From NCBI GenBank assembly GCA_041392475.1, contig JAWKLZ010000001.1:3540962-3604961 (forward strand): DNA of 64,000 nt, written 5' to 3'. A program made the position numbers and the translations under genes. Under the pieces are notes generated by a model, which did no database searches, was not told the DNA's origin, and saw only the letters and a program-made list of their open reading frames with translations. This DNA is from Chitinophagales bacterium. Its GTDB lineage: Bacteria > Bacteroidota > Bacteroidia > Chitinophagales > UBA2359. Positions 46,098 through 53,456 of the stretch are shown here, one piece after another (position 1 is the first letter of the stretch; each line of letters opens with the position of its first letter).

Positions 46098-46457
46098 ACG
46101 CTAAAATTGGTTTTTGAGCTTAGAAAAAAAATCAAAAATGTTTTTGGGCTTTATTCAACTTTCTTTTATAGTCTCATTATCAGCGAAATACTTTTTTTAA
46201 GTCCTAAAAAAGTGAAAATATATTGCCGATTTCAAAGCTATTTTAGGGAAAAAGTCTTGTTGCAATTCACACCGAAACCCAGTAAATTGCCAGTAGAATC
46301 AAAAAGTAAATGCTGAATGTTACTTATCCCAAAATAGGAAGAAGTGCCTAATTATACATAAGAAAATAATAACGCTATCAGAGAACTAAATATGAAAAAC
46401 CTGTTGGTAATTTAACAATTTATTCAATTCTAGTTGAAAATAAAATCAAAACTAATA
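46098..46457. other. Intergenic stretch without a supported gene
   Basis: AT-rich, with only very short frames (20 codons or fewer on the plus strand from ATG 46139). A terminator hairpin at its right end hints that something is transcribed across it, but I see no gene or RNA fold I can name. Confidence 0.5.
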
Positions 46458-46486
46458 AAGCGGTTTCCCCTAAAAGGAAACCGCTT
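46458..46486 (+). terminator. Orphan intrinsic terminator
   Basis: AAGCGGTTTCC / GGAAACCGCTT (11 bp, 7-nt loop) followed by a T-rich CTGTTTT. No plus-strand gene is recognised in the 1.9 kb upstream apart from the 46-residue peptide with its own terminator, so it may end a small RNA. Confidence 0.75.
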
Positions 46487-46587
46487 CTGTTTTACCAAAG
46501 ATAACAATTACAACGACCATATTCTGGCTATACCATACATTGAAGTAGCAATCAGCCCTACCTGCTAATTGGTACTTTGCATGGATT

Positions 46588-46752
46588 TTGGACTTTGGAC
46601 GAAGGAGCAAAGATGCAAGAAGTAAGAAATAAGAGCTTAATTGATTAATAACCAATTATTTGCACCCAATCATGTCAATGAGTTAAAATTTTGATTATCA
46701 ACTTTTTATATCTTGCATCTTACTTCCTACTTCTTTCGTCCAAAGTCTAAAT
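46588..46752. repeat. Long imperfect inverted repeat containing CTTTGGACGAA
   Basis: GACTTTGGACGAAGGAGCAA near 46588 recurs in reverse complement near 46752 (CTTCTTTCGTCCAAAGTC). Both arms also carry AAGATGCAAG and AGAAGTAAG-like blocks. Similar blocks occur singly at 61.7 kb and 63.9 kb, so this is a dispersed family. Confidence 0.65.
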
Positions 46753-46818
46753 GGATTACATTACCTAAATCCATCTATCCAATAAATTAGCCTAATTAAC
46801 CACCAAAATTATCAGCCC

Positions 46819-47427
46819 ATGCTAGAACTACTATGCTTTGCAGTGGATATGCTGCTATTGATTCTCACTGTACTTATCTTAAATACAATTCCCAAACCTC
46901 CTCCACCGTATGTAGGTGTTTGGAAACTAAAAAACGAAAACCCTCCTAATGAGCCTTATGAAAAAGCAGTATGGCAATTATACGAGCCTACCTTTGAATG
47001 GACCCAAGAAGGAACTTATTATATCAAAACCCAAGTTTATAAAGAGGATTGTAATTATAAGGTGATGGGAGGAGGAGACTATCTCATTATCAACTTTGTT
47101 GAAAATGCACAGTACAAGAAAAACTTAGGGGTTATCTCTTATGAAAACCGAATCATGATAGGAGGAGTACGCAATTTTTTGATTTTCAAAATTTTAAAAA
47201 CATGGCAAGAAACTACTCCTACAAACAATCCTCCTTTCTTTATGCAGCTGCAACAAATCCCTTTTTCCAATGCTTCAAGGAAACTCCCACATATTTCCCA
47301 TATCAAAAAACAAGAACGAACTTATAGGGAAGAAAAAATAGAAATGCCCCAACTTACCCTGAAAAGAATCAAATTGGATTATGAGCCATTGTTTCCCTAT
47401 AAATTTTGGGAAAAGAAAAAAGGGTGA
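46819..47427 (+). CDS. Membrane-anchored protein of unknown function
   Basis: A 202-residue protein with one N-terminal hydrophobic helix (1-24) then a strand-rich domain beginning 'PYVGVWKLKNENPPNE', which recalls lipocalin-like small-molecule binders ('..G.W.L.......'). The C-terminal 60 residues are basic. No closer family known. A broken ATPase tail follows directly. Confidence 0.55.
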   Translation: MLELLCFAVDMLLLILTVLILNTIPKPPPPYVGVWKLKNENPPNEPYEKAVWQLYEPTFEWTQEGTYYIKTQVYKEDCNYKVMGGGDYLIINFVENAQYKKNLGVISYENRIMIGGVRNFLIFKILKTWQETTPTNNPPFFMQLQQIPFSNASRKLPHISHIKKQERTYREEKIEMPQLTLKRIKLDYEPLFPYKFWEKKKG

Positions 47428-47431
47428 TGAA

Positions 47432-47646
47432 GTGTTAAAGTTTTACAAATCTGAATTAACACTAACCAAAGAAGATGCAGACAAATTGAGGCAGTGAAGG
47501 GCAAGGTTTCAACAACTCTCTAAAACCAAAAAAACCTTATTCAATACCATTATTACGACCTACGGCATCACAATCCATACAGTTATATGCAAGTAGATAA
47601 ATGTGTGACAATGGATGCTTTGTTTTTACTAGAAAGTTTTGAATAA
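47432..47646 (+). pseudogene. Remnant of a DUF234-type ATPase C-terminus
   Basis: The frame reads 'VLKFYKSELTLTKEDADKLR', a TGA stop, then 'RARFQQLSKTKKTLFNTIIT' and 'TYGI', before a shift into another frame giving 'HNPYSYMQVDKCVTMDALFL'. This aligns with the end of the ATPase at 2.0-3.5 kb ('KFYKEEFTLTKEYASKLR...FQQVTKTKKQLFY...TTFG'). The N-terminal 420 or so residues are absent. It is a decayed fragment, not a working gene. Confidence 0.8.
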
Positions 47647-47684
47647 AATTGTTATTTTTGGTGTGTTCTCAAAAATACCTTTAC

Positions 47685-48044
47685 ATGCAAGTTACAAAAA
47701 GCAAAAATCACATTCTTATTGAAATACCTGTTGAAGTCAAAATAGATGATTCTTTTTTTGCAGAATTGAAGTTTCAACTCTTGGCTCAAAAGTGGAAAGA
47801 GGAAAGCAAGTTCTTTTCATTCACCAAAGATATTGTCCAAACAGAGAGTTATCAAGCTATTCTGAAAATGGGAAACACTGCAATTCCATTCATTTTGAAG
47901 GAATTGGAAAAAAAACCTAAACACTGGTTTTATGCCTTGAAGCATTTGACCAAAGAAAACCCAATACAAGAAAGCAGTAAGGGCAACCTTCAATTAATGA
48001 CTAAAGATTGGATGCAATGGGGAAAAAGAAACAACCTACTCTAA
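47685..48044 (+). CDS. Uncharacterised 119-residue protein (first of an overlapping pair)
   Basis: A soluble protein whose core 'AILKMGNTAIPFILKELEKK' followed by 'PKHWFYALKHLTKENPI' recalls a recurrent Bacteroidota/cyanobacterial family usually encoded just upstream of a 'YNC.AWA' protein, as here. The start is ATG 47685 ('MQVTKSKNHILIEI'). The last 28 bases overlap the next frame. Function unknown; the pair has been seen in variable loci, but I know of no tested role. Confidence 0.65.
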   Translation: MQVTKSKNHILIEIPVEVKIDDSFFAELKFQLLAQKWKEESKFFSFTKDIVQTESYQAILKMGNTAIPFILKELEKKPKHWFYALKHLTKENPIQESSKGNLQLMTKDWMQWGKRNNLL

Positions 48045-48223
48045 CATCAAAATACTTTCCCAATTCTTATGAATCACCCTTCATTATTACAAGCGCAGAA
48101 ACGGATAAATACAATTGTGTCGCATGGAGTATGTCAGATATTGAAAGGTGGTGGGATGTATGGAAATGTAGTTATTTTTATGAGAAAGATGATTGTTTGA
48201 ATATATTTTCATTTTTTAATTAA
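48017..48223 (+). CDS. Truncated 'YNCVAW' protein (second of the pair)
   Basis: A 68-residue frame beginning inside the previous gene. 'KYFPNSYESPFIITSAETDK' then 'YNCVAWSMSDIERWWDVWK' matches the N-terminal part of a family that is usually about 150 residues, with a conserved Asn-Cys. After 'CSYFYEKDDCLNIFSFFN' the frame stops, so the C-terminal half is missing. It is probably a broken gene. Confidence 0.55.
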   Translation: MGKKKQPTLTSKYFPNSYESPFIITSAETDKYNCVAWSMSDIERWWDVWKCSYFYEKDDCLNIFSFFN

Positions 48224-48227
48224 GAAA

Positions 48228-48267
48228 AATTTTCACTCTCATTCCAAGTAAAGTGAGAGTGAAAATT
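48228..48267. terminator. Bidirectional terminator
   Basis: AATTTTCACTCTCA (48228-48241) and its exact complement (48254-48267) with a 12-nt loop lie between two convergent genes. Confidence 0.88.
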
Positions 48268-48285
48268 ATTTCATCCATGCTAATA

Positions 48286-49848
48286 TTACACAAATAGTTC
48301 CTGCAATTTCATCGCCACCATCATATCCCCTTCAATGCGAACCTGACCACTCATCACCGCACTCATAGGATTCAGCTCTCCTTTGGTCAAAGCAACGAAA
48401 TCGACCAAAGACAATTTCACCGAACAATCCGCCTCGCCATCACTTGCCGAAACCACATTCTGCGCCCCCGTTCCGTCAATGAACAATTGCTCTCCACCAA
48501 AGTCAAACTTCAAAGTATTGCCCAAAGGTTCCGCTTTTGCAGCTTGCGCTTGAATAGCAGGAAGAATATCCTCCACCTTCAATGCACCATTTACAGAACC
48601 GTTTGAAGGATTTGCATTTGCAGCAGCTTTGGGTTTTGCAGTGCCATCTGCAGCTATTTTTTTATTTTGATTTTCATTCTTGACGCTTGCTTTTTGATAG
48701 CCATGTCCATCAATCACAATCTTGGCAATAATCTCTCGCATAATCTCCGACGAACCACCCCCAATCGTACCAACACGAACATCCCGATACATTCTCGCCA
48801 TTGGGTATTCCTCCATAAAGCCATAGCCCCCATACATTTGCAGGCATTGAGTTGCCACTTTTTCGTGCAATTCAGTCGCCAACAGTTTCGCCATCGAACA
48901 CAATTTGACATCATAAATGCCATCGCCATACATTTTGCAGCAATGGTAAGTAAAAGCCTTCAATGCCTCCACCTCACTCGCCATCTGTGCGATTCTATGC
49001 CGCAAAACCTGAAATTTGTTAATTGGTCTGCCAAAAGCCTCCCGTTCTGACATGTATTGAAGGGCTTGATCAATTGCCCATTCCATTGCAGAAACGCCCG
49101 CAGGCACGGCACACAAACGCTCCAATTGCAAGCCGTTCATCAAATAGTAAAAACCCTTGCCTTCTTCCCCAATCAAATTCATGGCTGGTACTTTCACATT
49201 GTCAAAGCTCAACTCCGCAGTGTCCGAAGCGTGCCAACCCAATTTCTTCAATTTGCGAGCAGAAACTCCTTCCGTATTTCTATCAATGACCAACAAACTC
49301 ACGCCAGCCGAACCCAATTCTGGGTTGGTTTTCACCACCGTCACAATGAAATCACCATACACCCCATTGGTAATAAAAGTCTTAGAGCCATTCACCACAT
49401 AATGATCGCCATTTTTGACAGCTCTCGTTTGAATGTTTGCAGCATCCGAACCTGCTCCTGGCTCGGTAATTCCAATCGAACAAATCAAATCGCCACTGAT
49501 GATGCCTGGCAAATATTTTTGCTTCAATTCCTCCGAACCATACTTCAAAACGTAAGGCCCAGACATATACTGCGTCACCTGTTGGGTAATCGCAAAACCA
49601 CCCGAATTGGTGCGTCCCAATTCTTCATTGAAGACCACATCGTAGAAAAAATCCAATCCCATTCCGCCATATTCCTCTGGATAAGACAAACCTAAAAAGC
49701 CCATTTCCCCCATTTTCTTCCAAATATCTCTTGGGATTCGTCTGTTTTCTTCCCACTCATTGATGTGTGGAACGGCTTCTTTCTCCAAAAAAGCCCGAAA
49801 GCTCTGTCTGAATAGTTCATGTTCTTCGGTAAAATAATAATTGCTCAT
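48286..49848 (-). CDS. Acyl-CoA dehydrogenase fused to a C-terminal SCP2 domain
   Basis: A 520-residue FAD flavoprotein. Residues about 5-385 are an acyl-CoA dehydrogenase ('CSIGITEPGAGSDAANIQT', 'SKTFITNGVYGDFIV', 'SEREAFGRPINKFQVLRHR'). The position of the usual catalytic Glu holds Gly ('GTIGGGSSEIMRE'), while 'NGLQLERLC' places a Glu where long-chain and isovaleryl-CoA dehydrogenases have theirs. An Ala/Asn/Lys-rich linker (about 395-425) leads to a SCP2-like lipid-binding domain ('ILPAIQAQAAKAEP...TKGELNPMSAVMSGQVRIEG'). SCP2 may hold the acyl-CoA substrate. It starts the minus-strand acyl-CoA cluster's last part. The start is ATG 49848. Confidence 0.9.
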   Translation of the reverse strand: MSNYYFTEEHELFRQSFRAFLEKEAVPHINEWEENRRIPRDIWKKMGEMGFLGLSYPEEYGGMGLDFFYDVVFNEELGRTNSGGFAITQQVTQYMSGPYVLKYGSEELKQKYLPGIISGDLICSIGITEPGAGSDAANIQTRAVKNGDHYVVNGSKTFITNGVYGDFIVTVVKTNPELGSAGVSLLVIDRNTEGVSARKLKKLGWHASDTAELSFDNVKVPAMNLIGEEGKGFYYLMNGLQLERLCAVPAGVSAMEWAIDQALQYMSEREAFGRPINKFQVLRHRIAQMASEVEALKAFTYHCCKMYGDGIYDVKLCSMAKLLATELHEKVATQCLQMYGGYGFMEEYPMARMYRDVRVGTIGGGSSEIMREIIAKIVIDGHGYQKASVKNENQNKKIAADGTAKPKAAANANPSNGSVNGALKVEDILPAIQAQAAKAEPLGNTLKFDFGGEQLFIDGTGAQNVVSASDGEADCSVKLSLVDFVALTKGELNPMSAVMSGQVRIEGDMMVAMKLQELFV

Positions 49849-49944
49849 ATTTTTTGCTGTGTTTATGTTTTCTATGTGTTTCTTCTGTTCAAACGTCACC
49901 AAACTCTATCGAGTGTTGGCGAGTTTTTCGCTATTTGTTGTTTT

Positions 49945-50181
49945 GCATTTCAAGAGGATGCGATTAAAAGGTATTACATCAATTAAGCTGTACTGTTTCA
50001 ATTCCAAAATAGTCGATTAAAAATAAAAACTTCAAAAAGTTTATTTTTTTATTGATTTTCAATATGTTGAGTTAAATTCTTTAGCTTCCAAAACTATTTT
50101 TCTTCAATTCTGATTGGTTTCAATTCCAGTATGGTACGATTAGTACAGTGTGTTTCAATCCCAAAATGGTACAATTAGATT
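49945..50181. repeat. Degenerate CRISPR-like 30-bp repeats (relic), no regular spacers
   Basis: Three 30-bp matches to a GTTTCAATTCC...ATTA pattern occur at 49995, 50117 and 50152 (for example GTTTCAATTCCAGTATGG and TACGATTAG), plus a shorter one at 49945 ending GCGATTAAAAG. This pattern is typical of a widespread CRISPR repeat class. Distances between starts are 50, 122 and 35 bases, so there is no working array, and no cas gene is in the window. It is either a decayed array end or an unrelated repeat. Confidence 0.45.
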
Positions 50182-50260
50182 AATCCTCAAAAAGTGAGTG
50201 ATAATTTGCTGACATCTGAAAGATTCGGCAACATTAGAACGGCTTGATTGTATTGAAGTC

Positions 50261-50309
50261 CGCTTCAACTGTTGCCAAACTTTTCAAGTGTTGGCAAAGT
50301 TTTCGCCAA
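50261..50309. repeat. AAACTTTGCCAA-family palindromic element
   Basis: CAACTGTTGCCAAACTTTTC and GTGTTGGCAAAGTTTTCGC are the right and left halves of the family found at 51.1, 51.7 and 56.9 kb. Confidence 0.7.
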
Positions 50310-50318
50310 TACCAATCC

Positions 50319-51128
50319 CTACTTCCCCATCATCTTCTTAAACACCTTCGGCAATCCCATCACATCCGAATTCAAATGTTGCGCCCCATCCACATACAAA
50401 CAAATCCCAGTGATGTAACTCGCCAAAGGACTTGCCAAAAAACAAACCGTATTCGCCACATCTTCCACCGTTCCGAAACGCTTCAAAGGCACAGCTTCAC
50501 GAGCTTCTTCAAACATATCTTGAACAGGTTTGGGATAGGTCGCCAAACCCGAAGACTCAATCGTGCCAGGAGCCACACAATTGATACGGATGTTGTATTC
50601 ACTCCATTCAACGGCAAGCGTTTTGGTCAAATTCTCGACTCCAGCCCTTGCAGCTCCTGTATGCGCCATCCCTGGAAAACCCCGCAACACATTGGCGGTA
50701 ATGTTGATGATGTTGCCCTTTTTTTGAGGAATGAAAAAGGAAGTAGCCATTTGACGGGTCATAAAAAATGTGCCGTTCAAATTGTTGTTAATCACCGCAT
50801 TCCAGCCCTTATTGTTGATGTATTCTGCCAAAGCAGGAAACTGTCCCCCTGCATTGTTCACCAAAATATCCAATCGTCCATGCTGCTCTTTGATGTGTGC
50901 TGCAAGGGCTTTGATGTCCTCCTCCTGTCGAATATCGCAAGCCTTGAAGTCACATTCCCCAAACGCCTGCAATTCCTCCGCCGACTTCTTCAATGCGCCC
51001 TCTTTGCGGGAACATATCGTCACTTTTGCGCCCAATTGCAGCATCATTTTTGCAATTGCATAACCGATGCCACTGCGTCCTCCCGTTACAAGGGCTATTT
51101 TGTCTTTGAATAAATCGTTTTGAAACAT
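50319..51128 (-). CDS. SDR-family oxidoreductase without YxxxK
   Basis: A 269-residue Rossmann oxidoreductase: 'ALVTGGRSGIGYAIA' (cofactor glycines), 'RLDILVNNAGGQFPALAEY', 'NITANVLRGFPGMAHTGAAR' then 'AGVENLTKTLAVEW'. Where ordinary SDRs have Tyr-x3-Lys, this one has Thr/Gly-Ala-Ala-Arg. The same replacement is seen in the 2,4-dienoyl-CoA reductase-like and citronellol-dehydrogenase-annotated subfamilies, so it is a subfamily trait. A role as enoyl or dienoyl-CoA reductase in the surrounding acyl-CoA cluster is likely. Palindromic repeats lie on both sides. Confidence 0.88.
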   Translation of the reverse strand: MFQNDLFKDKIALVTGGRSGIGYAIAKMMLQLGAKVTICSRKEGALKKSAEELQAFGECDFKACDIRQEEDIKALAAHIKEQHGRLDILVNNAGGQFPALAEYINNKGWNAVINNNLNGTFFMTRQMATSFFIPQKKGNIINITANVLRGFPGMAHTGAARAGVENLTKTLAVEWSEYNIRINCVAPGTIESSGLATYPKPVQDMFEEAREAVPLKRFGTVEDVANTVCFLASPLASYITGICLYVDGAQHLNSDVMGLPKVFKKMMGK

Positions 51129-51140
51129 TTTTTTTATTTT

Positions 51141-51239
51141 AAAACTTTGGCAACGGTTGCAGACCTTGCCAACAGTTTGTCATTCATAAATATCCGCTTT
51201 AACTATTGCCAAAATTGGAAATTGTTGGCAAAGTTTTCG
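51141..51239. repeat. Palindromic AAACTTTGCCAA element, full copy
   Basis: The left half starts AAAACTTTGGCAACGGTTGC; the right half, read in reverse complement, starts GCGAAAACTTTGCCAACAAT. A 20-base centre holds ATCCGCTTTAAC. Total about 100 bp, between the SDR and thioesterase genes. Confidence 0.8.
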
Positions 51240-51240
51240 C

Positions 51241-51666
51241 TCACTTCTTTTGTCCAATATGAAAAACCCCGCGTCCTTCCGCCAATACTTCTTCACCACC
51301 TTCTTGCCGAATTTGCATGGTCGTCACCACCGTTCGAGAGCCAATTCTCAGAGCCTTTCCTTCTGCAATGATAGCGGTATCTTTTGCAGGTCGGAGGTAA
51401 TCCACTCGAATGTCAATCGTCGAAATTCGGTCAAAAACATCTGGGTAACAACTGCCTGCTACCATTCCACCCGCCGAATCCAACATTGCCGACAACATTC
51501 CTCCATGCCAATGTCGATGCACAAAATTTCCCAAAACCTCCTCTCGAAAAGGAATACGCATTTTGACATAACCTTTTTCAATTTCCAGTACTTCAACTCC
51601 TAGAAATTTGTGTAAGGGAATCATTTTTTCTACTATGTACTTTACCTGTTCAAGACTTGGAGTCAT
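51241..51666 (-). CDS. Hotdog-fold (PaaI-like) thioesterase
   Basis: A 141-residue acyl-CoA thioesterase of the hotdog fold. The central helix motif 'HWHGGMLSAMLDSAGGMVAG' carries the expected HGG and the Asp nucleophile/general base. The strand 'ISTIDIRVDYLRPAKDTAII' follows the PaaI plan. The start is ATG 51666. It probably releases free acids from CoA intermediates in the surrounding catabolic cluster. Repeats sit on both sides. Confidence 0.88.
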   Translation of the reverse strand: MTPSLEQVKYIVEKMIPLHKFLGVEVLEIEKGYVKMRIPFREEVLGNFVHRHWHGGMLSAMLDSAGGMVAGSCYPDVFDRISTIDIRVDYLRPAKDTAIIAEGKALRIGSRTVVTTMQIRQEGGEEVLAEGRGVFHIGQKK

Positions 51667-51686
51667 TTTGGTAATTCTTAATGTTT

Positions 51687-51807
51687 GAAACTTTGGCAAC
51701 GGTTGCAGACCTTGCCAACAGTTAGTTCTTTATAGTATCCGCTTCAACTCTTGCCAAAATTGGAAATTGTACTGACTTCTTCGGTATGTTCCATTGGCAA
51801 AGTTTTG
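51687..51807. repeat. Palindromic AAACTTTGCCAA element, diverged copy
   Basis: GAAACTTTGGCAACGGTTGC on the left and TTGGCAAAGTTTTGC on the right are the two halves. A short extra stretch near 51772-51793 interrupts the right half. It fills the thioesterase-BKACE gap. Confidence 0.75.
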
Positions 51808-52665
51808 CTAATCCCTTAGAGGGATATTCAACATCTCTCTCGTTTCTTCAATCGTTGCCACTTCACGCCCCATCATTCGAGCCAATTTCACGCCCCATTC
51901 TGCACATTCGCCATTGGATTTCGCCATTTCGCCATTCGGCAAATAAAAATTGTCCTCCAACCCCACTCTAAAATTACCATTCATCGTACAAGCTATTGCC
52001 GCCATTTGCCACTGTTTGCGGCTAATCGCAATCACCTGCCAAAACGCTCCATCGGGAACTTGTTTGATTTGGTGCATCAAGTTTTCGGGCGTTGCAGGAA
52101 TCCCTCCCAATACGCCCATGACCAAGCTGTAACAGGCATTGTCAGGAATCAAACCCATGTCTCTCAATACTTCTGCATTGCGGATATGACCTGTATCGAA
52201 GCACTCCATTTCGGGTGTTGTCCCTGCTTCGTTCATCACTTTGACGACATACTGCATCGTATCAAAGGAGTTTTCAAATACCCCATTGAGGTAAAATTTC
52301 TTCGCCTTTTTGGAGTAAATCGCATAGTTCATCGACCCCATATTGAAGGCCGCCATATCGGGTTTGGTGTGCGGAATGTGGTTCATGCGTTCTTCCTTCG
52401 AAATACCGATTGCGCCTGTTGAATAGTTGATAATCAGGTTCGGGCAGCGTTTCCGCACTTCATATTGAATTTCTTGAAATACCTCCAAACGCCAACTCGG
52501 CATGCCATTGTCTTCTCGTGCGTGTATGTGTACAATGCTTGCCCCTGCATCTGCTGCACGCTTTGCTTCTTCACCCAATTCCTTTGGAGTGTAGGGAATA
52601 TAGGGGCATTGTTTTCGTGTCGTTGCTGCGCCAGTGAGGGCAGCGGAAAGTATTAATTTCTTCAT
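51808..52665 (-). CDS. Beta-keto acid cleavage enzyme (BKACE/DUF849)
   Basis: A 285-residue zinc enzyme that splits a beta-keto acid with acetyl-CoA to give acetoacetate and a CoA thioester. Kce, the first known member, acts on 3-keto-5-aminohexanoate in lysine fermentation. Zinc ligands H46 and H48 lie in 'ASIVHIHARED', and the third (Glu) is in 'RVGLEDNFYLPNGE'. 'INYSTGAIG' and 'LTGAATTRKQCPY' are further family marks. The start is ATG 52665; the open frame runs further upstream only because CACAGAG repeats lack stops. Here the true substrate is unknown; an ALDH7-type lysine gene is 25 kb away. Confidence 0.9.
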   Translation of the reverse strand: MKKLILSAALTGAATTRKQCPYIPYTPKELGEEAKRAADAGASIVHIHAREDNGMPSWRLEVFQEIQYEVRKRCPNLIINYSTGAIGISKEERMNHIPHTKPDMAAFNMGSMNYAIYSKKAKKFYLNGVFENSFDTMQYVVKVMNEAGTTPEMECFDTGHIRNAEVLRDMGLIPDNACYSLVMGVLGGIPATPENLMHQIKQVPDGAFWQVIAISRKQWQMAAIACTMNGNFRVGLEDNFYLPNGEMAKSNGECAEWGVKLARMMGREVATIEETREMLNIPLRD

Positions 52666-52674
52666 TGGTTTACT

Positions 52675-52797
52675 TGATTGAACACAGAGGCACAGAGCCT
52701 TTTTTTGTTTTTGATTGAACACAGTGGCACGGAGGCACAGAGCGTTTTTTGTTTTTGATTCAACACAGTGGCACGGAGGCACAGAGCCTTTTTTTAT
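52675..52797 (+). repeat. CACAGAG-family repeats, three units, left of GxxExxY gene
   Basis: Units start near 52675, 52711 and 52755, each TTGATTGAACACAGTGGCAC-like followed by GGAGGCACAGAG and a T-run. The last unit runs up to and includes the stop codon of the GxxExxY gene (52794-52796 on the minus strand). Confidence 0.9.
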
Positions 52798-53183
52798 AAA
52801 TATCCGTTGACCTTTCTTTTGATACCTTCTTTCATTACTGCCACATTGAAGTTTAGCAATAAACCTAACTTTTTGTCTGCCAACTTTAAATATGTGAGCA
52901 ATTGTACTTCGTGAACTGCGGATAACGCTTCTACACACTTCAATTCAACAATTATGGCATCTTCCACCAAAATATCTATGAAAAACTCTTTATTCAGTTT
53001 CTTTCCTTTGTAGTAAACAGGTAGTTTCACTTGACTCAATACTTTAAATCCTCTATCTCGCAATTCTGAAACCAAACAATGTTCATAAACAGATTCCAAC
53101 AATCCCGCTCCCAATTCACGATGAACCTCTATAGCTGCTTCAATAATTTTTCCCGATAAGTAGTTATAGTCATCTCTGTCCAT
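52794..53183 (-). CDS. GxxExxY protein (PD-(D/E)xK nuclease-like)
   Basis: A 129-residue protein with the naming motif G27-L-L-E30-S-V-Y33 ('HRELGAGLLESVYE') and the nuclease-like core D70 ... E80-L-K82 ('FFIDILVEDAIIVELKCV'), that is, D-x9-E-x-K. The biochemical role of the family is unknown. The start is ATG 53183 ('MDRDDYNYLSGKIIEAAIEV'). It is bracketed by CACAGAG repeats pointing inward from both sides, and its stop abuts one of them. This makes it look like a cargo or enzyme of a small repeat-bounded element. Confidence 0.9.
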   Translation of the reverse strand: MDRDDYNYLSGKIIEAAIEVHRELGAGLLESVYEHCLVSELRDRGFKVLSQVKLPVYYKGKKLNKEFFIDILVEDAIIVELKCVEALSAVHEVQLLTYLKLADKKLGLLLNFNVAVMKEGIKRKVNGYL

Positions 53184-53252
53184 TTGAGTATATTTTAAAA
53201 TCTTAAATATCACAATATAAAGAAAATCTCCCATTCCGAGATTCATTCCCCT

Positions 53253-53456
53253 CAAAATCTCTGTGTCTTCGTGCCTCCCTGTTCATCCCCCCAAAAAAAC
53301 TCCGTGTCTCTGTGCCTCTGTGTTCATCCCCCCCAAAAAAACTCCGTGTCTCTGTGCCTCCGTGTTCATTCCCCCCAAAAAACTCCGTGTCTCTGTGCCT
53401 CCGTGTTCATTCCCCCCAAAAAACTCCGTGTCTCTGTGCCTCCGTGTTCATTCCCC
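53253..53456 (-). repeat. CACAGAG-family repeats, five units, right of GxxExxY gene
   Basis: On the plus strand, units read CTCCGTGTCTCTGTGCCTCC followed by GTGTTCATTCCCCCCAAAAA, about 42-46 bp each. They are in opposite orientation to the 52675 set. The last unit overlaps the stop codon of the enoyl-CoA hydratase gene. Confidence 0.92.

Noticed and set aside
49945..50181. Functional CRISPR array
   Set aside because: Repeat spacing is irregular, copies have drifted and there is no cas gene, so only a relic or look-alike is claimed.
52666..52938. N-terminal extension of the BKACE protein
   Set aside because: The extra 91 residues come from CACAGAG repeats; the family starts at 'MKKLILSAALTGA'. 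The same reasoning removes the leader of the carboxylase upstream of 56807.
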